A stretch of DNA of 64,000 nucleotides from an uncultured Lachnospiraceae bacterium (lineage in GTDB: Bacteria; Bacillota; Clostridia; Lachnospirales; Lachnospiraceae): positions 1-64,000 of the forward strand of contig ONNQ01000010.1 in NCBI GenBank assembly GCA_900319245.1, in the 5' to 3' direction. Shown one piece after another: positions 40,401-47,454 of this stretch. Position 1 is the stretch's first letter. Each line of letters begins with the position of its first letter. The notes under the pieces were generated by a model. That model saw only the letters and a list, made by a program, of their open reading frames with translations. It ran no database searches and was not told the DNA's origin. A program made the position numbers and the translations under genes.

Positions 40401-42949
40401 AAGATGCCGCGCTCCGCCTTTCGGTACGCCGCCAGATCTTTCACCGTGCTCTCGTCGTAGCCGCCCCGGATCGCATAGGAGAGGTTGAAGAAGACCACCA
40501 GATCGCGGATGATCGTATCGTAGACCTCCTCCCAGAGTTCGGGGAAGGGATAGTGCTGCTCGATAGGCGTCGCGTAGTTATAGCTTGTGACGAACAGGCC
40601 GTTCTCCAGCAGCTGCTTCTCGCCGTTGGCGCTGGTATACTCCAGCTTTCCGTGCGCCAATATGAATGCCCTGATCTTGTCAAAATACTGATCCATCTCT
40701 TTGGCGCTCAGCGTAAAGAAGCCCTTCAGAATTGCATCGGGCGTTCTGGCATCGCTGCTGCCGCCGGAGAGCATGCTGAATACCTTGCCGAGGAGACCTT
40801 TCCCGGTGCTTCCGCCCTTTGCGGCGGCTGCGTTTCCGGCGTTTGCGGCGCCTTGTGCGGTCTTGTCTTTGGATCTGTTCAAAATGCCGTCCAAGTCAGG
40901 CGTATAATCCGCCGACGGATCATAGAGTCCGTATCCTTCTGTGTTCAGGATGCTGCCGGCGCCTTCGCTGCCCGCAATCTCCTCATAGAGGACCTTCTCT
41001 TTATCCGACAGGCTTGTGTCATCGGGGAGGACTTCGCGAAGAAGTGCGGCGCTCGATTTTTTGGCATCGCGCCCTTCTTCACTGCGGCGCTTGAGCATGT
41101 CAAGTCCCGCCAGGCGCATCTGCTCCTGACCGGCGGCGAGAAGTCGGCGGATGCTCTCGTCGAGATGGACTTTGTCCTGCCGCTCCAGAAGGTCGATGAC
41201 ATGGTGCCGCGTGTCCTCGTTCTTGAGGCGCAGATGCTTCTCCAGCTGCCGGTACTCCTCGTCCGAAATCGGCAGGGTCCCCAGGATCTTCCAGGCGGTC
41301 GTCCGCGTAAAGCCCTCTTTGTCCGCCACATAGGCGATCAGGGCGTCTTTCTGGACCTTGGTCTTGGGATCGTGCAGAAGAATGCGCACATAGTTGTAGC
41401 GCGTGTTGTAATAGGAATCCGTGATATCCGACAGGCGCACGCAGACGTCGTCGATCATCGCCTGGTCCTGCAGCGCGTAAGCGATCACCGCCATGCGCTC
41501 CACAAAATCGCTCTTCTCCAGCGTCACGCCATACCAGGGGAAAACAAGCGGGACGTACTCTGCCTTTTTCTTCTTCATGCTGTCCGCCATGCGCTTCAGG
41601 ATTCCGTAGTGGAGGCGGGCCTGCTCCTCTGTGTCAAACAGCTCATGGACGTCAAGCGGGCGATAGTGCAGGTTCTCCGCGGCTGCGCCGTAGACAGGCT
41701 TGTCCTTCTCATCGCGGACACAGTTCCTTGCCATGACGTCCACGGCGCCCAGGTAGGTGGGCATGAAAGCAGCCGCCATCTGCATATCGTCCGGATAGGT
41801 CTCCAGAATCCTGGCGGCCGCTTTGTCGCTGTACTCCGAAAACTGCATATATTGGTTGTAGTAGGAAATGGTCAGGCGCTGGTTTTTCGTTCCGCTCTCC
41901 GCGATCTCCAGCATGCGCTGAATGGCGTCCTGCGCCTCGTAAAAGCCCATGGCCCACAGACCGGTGACAATCTGCACACTGTCGTCGGTCTCTGTCATCG
42001 CGTGCGCCGCATCCATATCTCGCACCGCTGTGCCGATACCTGCGAGGAGCTTGTTCGAGACCCTGTCCATGGAATCGAGGTTGCAGATGCCGGTCCAGGT
42101 GGCAATCGCGCGTTTCACCGCCGAAAAGCGCAGCAGATCGTTCTCTTCGATCGCTGTCAAAACACTGAGAAACGCCTCCGCTCTGCCGCAATCCGCATTC
42201 TCGCAGACCGCCTGGCGCACGCCTTCCTGCAGCCTTGCCGCCACCAGGAATTTGGCCAGAAGTTCATGGAGCTCTTTATTAGCGGACTTCACAATGCCCC
42301 GGATCAGCGGCACGGTGACCAGCACAGTATTGTTGTCACTGAGAATCGCCTCGCAGGCCGCCTCGATGACTGCATTGTCCCCCTGGTCGATCCTCGCTGC
42401 CACGATATCGTCAAACTGAATCATATGCAGATGGCGCGCATAGGAATCCTGCCCGATAAAATCGGCAAGTTCCGGATCGATATCGCTCGCTGCGCCGCCG
42501 GCCTGCAGGTATTGAAGCGGCGTGATGCCATACATGCCCAGCACCTTGTAGGCCTGCATGAGGCCGAAGGCGTCCAGCACATGCGCCATGGGATCTTTGG
42601 TGCGCACCGTGGGTCGGAACAGCGCTCTGGAATACTGGAAATCCGCAAACTGATCCAGCATATAGTCGTAATCCGCGCGGTACTCCTCCGGCACCAGCAG
42701 CGCGATCAAGTCCTCGCACTCAGCGTGCATGATCTCTCGAAGCGTCTTCCCACTGCCGCGGACCATCTTTCTCGCCCACTTGTTGAGCACGGGGAACCCG
42801 CAGTGGGGATAATTGCTGAAGTTGCCGATCTCCTCAAAGAGCTCCTTGCTTTCCGGCGAAAGTTTGCGAACTGCTCTCTCGTGCTCCTTGTTCCATTTTT
42901 CTACTCTTTCCTTCTCCCATTTGGTTCTGGAATTATAGTCAAATGCCAT
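37478..42949 (-). CDS. Giant DUF4132/DUF5724-type protein of unknown function
   Basis: From the ATG at 42949 (AGAGG 7 bp upstream) there are 1823 residues with no signal peptide or membrane helix. The N-terminal 700 residues look like helical repeats (HEAT/ARM-like: RLAGLDMLKRRSEEGRDA, LIAYVADKEGFTRTTAWKILG). A low-complexity Gly/Ala linker follows near 710-730. The C-terminal part has the DUF4132-type core ending in MRDVDLAVSVAHVGGVDPE, LGSGVIHKESGG and FLPFLDEDPKTAEILAKILLLAEDNKIKDP. Another Ala/Gln/Asp-rich insert lies near 1530-1565. The biochemical role of the family is unknown. A small partner gene precedes it by 24 bp. Confidence 0.8.
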   Translation of the reverse strand: MAFDYNSRTKWEKERVEKWNKEHERAVRKLSPESKELFEEIGNFSNYPHCGFPVLNKWARKMVRGSGKTLREIMHAECEDLIALLVPEEYRADYDYMLDQFADFQYSRALFRPTVRTKDPMAHVLDAFGLMQAYKVLGMYGITPLQYLQAGGAASDIDPELADFIGQDSYARHLHMIQFDDIVAARIDQGDNAVIEAACEAILSDNNTVLVTVPLIRGIVKSANKELHELLAKFLVAARLQEGVRQAVCENADCGRAEAFLSVLTAIEENDLLRFSAVKRAIATWTGICNLDSMDRVSNKLLAGIGTAVRDMDAAHAMTETDDSVQIVTGLWAMGFYEAQDAIQRMLEIAESGTKNQRLTISYYNQYMQFSEYSDKAAARILETYPDDMQMAAAFMPTYLGAVDVMARNCVRDEKDKPVYGAAAENLHYRPLDVHELFDTEEQARLHYGILKRMADSMKKKKAEYVPLVFPWYGVTLEKSDFVERMAVIAYALQDQAMIDDVCVRLSDITDSYYNTRYNYVRILLHDPKTKVQKDALIAYVADKEGFTRTTAWKILGTLPISDEEYRQLEKHLRLKNEDTRHHVIDLLERQDKVHLDESIRRLLAAGQEQMRLAGLDMLKRRSEEGRDAKKSSAALLREVLPDDTSLSDKEKVLYEEIAGSEGAGSILNTEGYGLYDPSADYTPDLDGILNRSKDKTAQGAANAGNAAAAKGGSTGKGLLGKVFSMLSGGSSDARTPDAILKGFFTLSAKEMDQYFDKIRAFILAHGKLEYTSANGEKQLLENGLFVTSYNYATPIEQHYPFPELWEEVYDTIIRDLVVFFNLSYAIRGGYDESTVKDLAAYRKAERGIFGEAYSGYYYTDPKFMGSYGRHSVYETILDIIASIKHLVLPMEVAQAAVLKALALPENIRWMEKVPPKYGYYNSSSKACFIRTSKFQPILSRVYRYENNEEFSTAFPLLYQMDKVYEFEKNNPSRGYSSTNSNLLTMYAYVKAYEEGLISRDFLYKAAFDMVGIKFAVGELGDLFRPTLVISTLQKLRWFMPVDMEKRTIDRENRFYKLCAEVYRSLVSLILDVELKRGDTATVFSEVISRIYRVEGIPRLMEILRAMGKDPLDRSTYYSYVGGTSKKECLSHLLKVSYPVVEGSLLAGPAVGLLGADGAASIAAAAEVKGAPAAETAADLKKAVKAGKVSDDRLIEVAMYAPQWMQLIEEVLGIDGFTSGCYYFMAHMNERFDDRKKAVIARYTPLSPEELNNGCFDTNWFFEVYEKLGEKTFGKLYKAAKYIADGSKHTRARKYADAATGKVDRDELEKIINDKRNKDLLMSYGLIPMKDRQDALHRYEFLQKFLKESKQFGAQRRQSEAQCVQYALKNMATTAGYADDLRLTLAMETELVTSNQAYFDGITIGDYVVRIAVDADGKSELLLVKKGKAVKSVPAALKKDETFLEIKEFATKLKNQYSRCVAMFERAMEEEDPYSYGELRDLCVNPVTAGILNRLVFIEVGAAEMASAEQNPAADQAQAEQGLADSDPAASGQPLVGTLEELRSAGTEPAGDKQLLVAHPITLYQLGLLSKYQRIFFEKQKESGTRQPFKQVFREFYVKLEEEKDAKDSRMFAGYQIQPKKTIAALRGRRWVADYDEGLQKVFFKQNISATIYALADWFSPADTECPTLEYVSFYDRKTYRQKNLSEIPDILYSEVMRDVDLAVSVAHVGGVDPETSHSTIEMRRVIFAFNMELFGLTNVTFEGTHAYIKGTMGNYNVQLGSGVIHKESGGMVNIVPVHSQQRGKIFLPFLDEDPKTAEILAKILLLAEDNKIKDPYILQQLR

Positions 42950-42973
42950 GTCGTGCCTCTCTTTCACAATTTC

Positions 42974-43393
42974 CTACCACATGCGTCCCGCAAGGAAGGT
43001 CAACCTGATAAACGTGACCTCACTTTGCTCTCTGAGCGGCAGCACGTCCTCCCGTTTCTGATAGCGGACGCCGTCCACAAACAGCGCAACCATCCCGTCG
43101 TCAAAACACTGCAGCGCATTAGCCACTGCCTTCTCCGCATCTGCTTTCCGATCGTCCATCGGATCCCCATACGAAACCTTCCCGGCAGCCGCCTTGTCCT
43201 CAATAGCCTCTTCCGTGAAGAGCCGCAGAATTTCTCCGGCATCTTTCTTCTCATTGTATTCCCGCACATTGCGTCTGACGGTTTCTGCCAGAAACTCCTC
43301 CACCGTCATCTCCCTGTCCGGATACTCCTCCACCCTCTGCACAATCGTGGGCTTTCTCCGCGACGCGCCTTTTACGTTGATCCTGATCTGCAT
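42974..43393 (-). CDS. Small partner protein of the DUF4132-type giant
   Basis: A 139-residue soluble protein starting at the ATG at 43393, which has AAGGGGG upstream. It opens with a beta strand (MQIRINVKGASRRKP), has a helical middle (MTVEEFLAETVRRNVREYNEKK, then ADAEKAVANALQCFDDGMVALFVDG), and ends with the distinctive VTFIRLTFLAGRMW. The alternation could fit a small alpha/beta fold, but I cannot name it. The tight spacing to the 1823-residue gene suggests they act together. Confidence 0.65.
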   Translation of the reverse strand: MQIRINVKGASRRKPTIVQRVEEYPDREMTVEEFLAETVRRNVREYNEKKDAGEILRLFTEEAIEDKAAAGKVSYGDPMDDRKADAEKAVANALQCFDDGMVALFVDGVRYQKREDVLPLREQSEVTFIRLTFLAGRMW

Positions 43394-43552
43394 TTTAACC
43401 CCCTTGACCGGATTTATTCCGTCTATACCATCATACCACAATACAGAGGGTTCTTTATCTCAATCCTCCCTGCTTGCATGCCTGCTTTCCTTGACAAAAC
43501 AATACTTATGTCATTCAATTGACTTTGCGGGAAATCGATGCACTGCAAACGA

Positions 43553-43594
43553 TACGATGTAAGCAGTACGATGTAAACGGTACGCTATAAGCGG
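43553..43594. repeat. Three 14-bp tandem repeats upstream of the DMT transporter gene
   Basis: TACGATGTAAGCAG, TACGATGTAAACGG and TACGCTATAAGCGG are head-to-tail at 43553-43594, about 80 bp before the transporter start. Imperfect 14-bp repeats in a promoter region could be binding sites or a simple expansion. The rest of the 43394-43673 gap has no gene. Confidence 0.6.
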
Positions 43595-43673
43595 CCCTTT
43601 GAGAATGGCCCTTCACTGATACTGCATCGCAAGTTTCCCCAATGACCTATCGAAAAGGATGTGAGAAAAAGAC

Positions 43674-44693
43674 ATGGATCATACAGAAGTAACTATCAAT
43701 CATAACGCCGGTAAAAGTTTTGCCATCTCCGCCGCCATGGTCATCGCCAGCGCGATCCTATGGGGGCTGTACGGCACCTTTGTCACAATACTGACTTCTA
43801 TGGGACTGTCCCGCAATGCGTTGGTCTTCCTGCGCATGCTGGGCACGTCTATCCCCGTGGGACTCCTGATCTGTGCGACGGACCGCAAGGCCTTCCGGGT
43901 TCGCAAGGCGGACATCCCTCTTTTCCTCTGTAACGGTCTGCTCAGCCTGCTCTTCTTCACATTCTGTTACACAGCCGCGATCAAAGTCACCAAAATAGCA
44001 ACCGCCGCCGCACTTCTCTACACAGCGCCGGCCATCGTCATGGTCCTTTCCGCCATTCTCTTTCATGAAAAAATGAATGCGCGCAAAGTCTTCTGCTGCC
44101 TGCTGGCTGTGGTGGGGTGTGCCTTTGCGTCAGGACTGGGGGCAGAATTGTTTGCAGGAGGCGGTGTGCCCATTGCTGCCGCCGCAAATACTGCTTCCAC
44201 TGCAGTTTCCGGCTCTGCTGCGGTCTCCAGCTCTGCAGCCTCTGTTTCCACCAGCTCCTTGATCACGCCCGCAGGGCTCTTACTGGGCCTCGGCGCCGGT
44301 CTGGGCTATGCGCTCTACAGCATTTTCAGCAGAATCATTCTCAACCGGGGCTATTCCGTCTACACAAACGTATTCTATAGCTTCGGCGTAGCCATGATCG
44401 GCTTCTTCGTTCTCTCTGTCATGGATGGCAGTATCGGACAGGTATGGGAGAGTCCTTCTCGCACAGCGCTTGCGCTTCTGTGCGGCCTCCTCACCGGAAG
44501 CTTTGCCTATGTGCTCTATACGACCGGTATGAAGGGCATGGAAACTTCCCGCGCGGCGCAGCTCACCACAATCGAGCCTGTCACGGCAGCCCTCCTCGGC
44601 AGCCTGCTTTTCCATCAGCCTCTTTCCCTCTGGGAAATCGCAGGCATCGTGATGGTTGTGGGCTCTGTCGTACTCATGAATGCAGGCGATTAA
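43674..44693 (+). CDS. DMT superfamily transporter, EamA family
   Basis: A 339-residue, ten-helix membrane protein made of two EamA repeats, predicted to export or import small metabolites. The N-terminal repeat includes SAILWGLYGTFVTILTSMGLS and the second SFAYVLYTTGMKGMETSRAAQLTTIEPVTAALLG, with the conserved helix-9 Glu-Pro. Between helices 5 and 6 is an Ala/Ser-rich insert (about residues 160-195, TAVSGSAAVSSSAAS). The substrate is unknown. Confidence 0.85.
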   Translation: MDHTEVTINHNAGKSFAISAAMVIASAILWGLYGTFVTILTSMGLSRNALVFLRMLGTSIPVGLLICATDRKAFRVRKADIPLFLCNGLLSLLFFTFCYTAAIKVTKIATAAALLYTAPAIVMVLSAILFHEKMNARKVFCCLLAVVGCAFASGLGAELFAGGGVPIAAAANTASTAVSGSAAVSSSAASVSTSSLITPAGLLLGLGAGLGYALYSIFSRIILNRGYSVYTNVFYSFGVAMIGFFVLSVMDGSIGQVWESPSRTALALLCGLLTGSFAYVLYTTGMKGMETSRAAQLTTIEPVTAALLGSLLFHQPLSLWEIAGIVMVVGSVVLMNAGD

Positions 44694-44864
44694 CCATAAG
44701 CAATGCGATTGAAGCCGCTGCTATTCTCATTTACTCGGCACAACGACTTGCACACGTGAGTGCCTGCGCTGCACTTCACAAACGCGCTGCCTATGTGCTA
44801 TCCTATTCATTACGTCACCCGTAAATAACACAACATTTTTTTTTACTTAAAAGAGGTAACCATC

Positions 44865-46361
44865 ATGCCCTGTACAACCCTGCTTGTCGGCAAAAAAGCA
44901 ACCTATGACGGCTCTACCATGATCGCCCGCAATGACGATTCCGGTGCCGGCCGCTATACTCCCAAGAAACTGATCATGGTCACACCGGAGCAGCAGCCCC
45001 GCACCTATCATTCTGTGATCAGCCACGTAACCATCGAACTTCCCGACAACCCCATGCGCTACTCCTCAGTTCCTAATGTCCTTCCCGATGAGGGCATCTG
45101 GGCAGGCGCCGGCATCAACGCCGCAAACGTAGCCATGACGGCCACTGAGACCATCGCCTCCAACGAACGCGTTCTCGGCGCAGACCCACTCGTCGTCTAT
45201 AAGGCCGCTGAGGGTGAAACGCCCGCGCAGATCGGCGGCATCGGCGAGGAAGATCTCGTCACACTCGTACTGCCCTATATCCACAGTGCGCGCGAGGGCG
45301 TCCTTCGCACCGCATCTCTGCTCGAGCAATACGGCACCTATGAAATGAACGGTATGGCTTTTGCCGATGCCGATGAAATCTGGTGGATGGAGACCTTTGG
45401 CGGACACCACTGGATCGCCCGAAGAGTGCCGGACGACCAGTATGTCGTCATGCCCAATGAGTCCGGCATCGACCGATTTGACCTAAGCGATGCGTTTGGC
45501 AAGCAGAAAGAGCACATGTGCAGCGCCGATCTTCGCACCTTCATCGCGGACAATCACCTGAATCTTTCTATGGAGGATGAAGACGGTATCTTCAATCCGC
45601 GTGTGGCTTTTGGCACACAGACAGACGCCGACCATGTGTACAACACGCCCCGCGCGTGGTTCATGCTGCGCTACTTTAACCCCAAGAGCGCCAAGTGGGA
45701 CGGCCCCGACGCACAGTACACGCCTGTGAGCGACGACCTGCCCTGGAGCATGAAGCCGGAGCGCAAGATCACGGTCGAGGACTTCAAATACATCCTCTCC
45801 AGCCACTTCCAGGGAACGCCCTACGACCCCTACAATGTGTGCGGCGACGTTTCTATGCGCGGCGCCTATCGCTGTATCGGCGTCAACCGGACCGATTTCC
45901 TGGCCCTGCTACAGATCCGCCCTTACATGCCGGAGGCGTTTAGAGCTGTGGAATGGCTGACTTTTGGCTCCAATGTATTCAACACATTTGTGCCCTTCTA
46001 TACCAATACAGAAAAAGTGCCGGCCTACCTCTCCTGCACGGAGAAGGAAGTCGACACCGATAGTTTCTATTGGAGCTGCCGCCTTGTCGGCGCACTCGCG
46101 GACGCGCAGCACAAAGCCTGCAAGATCCACATCGAGCGCTACCAGATCAAGACCATGGCCGAGGCGCATCGGATCCTAGGCGAGGCCGACAAGCTGGCGG
46201 CCGATCTTCTGGAGATGAAAGCCGATCCGCAGGTCGTCATCGACTCCGCCAACCAGGAACTGGCGGACATGCTCAAGCGTGAGACCGATGACGTGCTGGG
46301 CAAGGTGCTGACTGAGACCAGCAACCTCATGAAGAATGCGTATGCGAGATCGGATGCGTGA
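44865..46361 (+). CDS. C69 family dipeptidase
   Basis: Cleaves dipeptides, probably recycling peptide amino acids in the cytoplasm. The 498-residue protein has the family start MPCTTLLVGKKATYDGSTMIARNDDSG, where Cys3 would be the N-terminal nucleophile of an Ntn-hydrolase after processing. Later family blocks are GINAANVAMTATETI, DADEIWWMETFGGHHWIARRVPDDQYVVMPN and HMCSADLRTFI. The length is typical. AGAGG precedes the start. It could use peptides brought in by the Opp system at 15.8-23 kb, though they are not linked. Confidence 0.9.
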   Translation: MPCTTLLVGKKATYDGSTMIARNDDSGAGRYTPKKLIMVTPEQQPRTYHSVISHVTIELPDNPMRYSSVPNVLPDEGIWAGAGINAANVAMTATETIASNERVLGADPLVVYKAAEGETPAQIGGIGEEDLVTLVLPYIHSAREGVLRTASLLEQYGTYEMNGMAFADADEIWWMETFGGHHWIARRVPDDQYVVMPNESGIDRFDLSDAFGKQKEHMCSADLRTFIADNHLNLSMEDEDGIFNPRVAFGTQTDADHVYNTPRAWFMLRYFNPKSAKWDGPDAQYTPVSDDLPWSMKPERKITVEDFKYILSSHFQGTPYDPYNVCGDVSMRGAYRCIGVNRTDFLALLQIRPYMPEAFRAVEWLTFGSNVFNTFVPFYTNTEKVPAYLSCTEKEVDTDSFYWSCRLVGALADAQHKACKIHIERYQIKTMAEAHRILGEADKLAADLLEMKADPQVVIDSANQELADMLKRETDDVLGKVLTETSNLMKNAYARSDA

Positions 46362-46410
46362 TAGTGGCGCATGCTTGTTGACGCATCAAAAATAATCTTA
46401 TGAACCAGAA

Positions 46411-46455
46411 GAGCCTGTTTCATACCGCTAGTCTTCGGTGGTATAAAACAGGCTC
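46411..46455 (+). terminator. Terminator of the dipeptidase gene
   Basis: The long stem GAGCCTGTTTcATACC (46411-46426) pairs with GGTATaAAACAGGCTC (46439-46455), and T-rich sequence (ATTTCTTTTTC) follows. It lies between the dipeptidase gene and the convergent PHP phosphatase gene. Confidence 0.8.
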
Positions 46456-46503
46456 ATTTCTTTTTCAGATTTCTCACAGCTTATCGCGACAGTTGCAGAT
46501 AAT

Positions 46504-47277
46504 TTAGAAATCCAGCACATCCACTATTCTATCCCTCGGGATTCCGCACCGCTCTGCAAATCGATCTGCCTTGGCGATCACATCCGGCGAATAGACATGA
46601 TCTGCATGATGCGCGTCCGCTCCATAAATAACAGTATTTCCTACTCTCGCAGCAATCTTCCAGAACTGCTCACAGGGGTAGTTGCGGTCCTCACGAACGC
46701 CCAACAGATTGATCTCCAATGGTATTTCAATTTCTTTGCAATATCGGCAGAGAGCAGTCATCTCCTCTTCATAGATTTCGGTCGGACCCGTGTACCAGAT
46801 CACATCCGGGTGAGCAAAATAGAGGAATTTTCCTGTTTCCAACGCTTCTTGAGTCTGTTTGCAGTAGTTTCTGAGCCTCTGTACACTGTCAGAACGAGCC
46901 CCACAAAAAGGTGCATTCACACCATTCCCCAGATAATGCTGCCCCAGAATCATATATTCAATCGGATAGGGCTCTAAAAGTCTTAACAGAGGTTCCCATA
47001 ACGTGTACAGATACTCAACTTCCAGCCCCAAGCGGATATCTATATCGTCCTTATATTCCCACTTCAAGTCCAGAATTGTATCTACATAACCTTCTAAGTC
47101 CTTGGGTTCCATTTTGACGGGACATACAAACCCGTCAGGATAGACCTGCGGCGTGTGATCCGAAAATCCCAGTATTTTAATCCCTGTAGCGATGGCGTTC
47201 TCCACATATTCCCGTTCAGTACCGTCCGCGTGATGGCAGCGCCAGGTGTGGTTGTGATAGTTTGCGATCATTTCCAT
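46504..47277 (-). CDS. hisK: Histidinol-phosphatase, PHP family
   Basis: Dephosphorylates histidinol phosphate in histidine synthesis, although many PHP proteins act on other phosphoesters. From the ATG at 47277 (AGGAG upstream) there are 257 residues. PHP metal-site motifs are visible: YHNHTWRCHHADG at the N-terminus, ILGFSDHTP, LGLEVEYL, and late VIYGADAHHADHV with two His ligands. No histidine genes are nearby, so the substrate assignment is moderate. Confidence 0.8.
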   Translation of the reverse strand: MEMIANYHNHTWRCHHADGTEREYVENAIATGIKILGFSDHTPQVYPDGFVCPVKMEPKDLEGYVDTILDLKWEYKDDIDIRLGLEVEYLYTLWEPLLRLLEPYPIEYMILGQHYLGNGVNAPFCGARSDSVQRLRNYCKQTQEALETGKFLYFAHPDVIWYTGPTEIYEEEMTALCRYCKEIEIPLEINLLGVREDRNYPCEQFWKIAARVGNTVIYGADAHHADHVYSPDVIAKADRFAERCGIPRDRIVDVLDF

Positions 47278-47360
47278 GTTTACTCCTGTTCCTGCGGCCG
47301 CTTTGTGCACCGCCATAATCCCATACTATCACAGATTACGCCGGAATGGTCTCCTTTGTA

Positions 47361-47454
47361 TTACGCTTCCTGCGCCGCCTTTTCCTGGTTTTCCTTGATC
47401 TTGCGCTGATCCTCTTCCGCGTACTTCTCAACATTAATCTTAATATCAGCGATG
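47361..47454 (-). other. Open frame fragment beyond the CRISPR trailer
   Basis: Directly beyond the last (oldest) repeat, the minus strand carries an uninterrupted 30-codon frame ending in a TAA at 47361-47363, rich in Lys, Glu and Gln (for example YAEEDQRKIKENQEKAAQEA). It reads like the C-terminus of a gene, but its upstream part is replaced by the array. I do not recognise it. It may be a gene end trapped when the array was established, or chance. Confidence 0.25.

Noticed and set aside
40292-43522. Plus-strand open frame of over 1000 codons opposite the DUF4132-type gene
   Set aside because: Its length comes from high GC on the antisense strand of a real gene. It has no domain, ribosome site or sensible composition.
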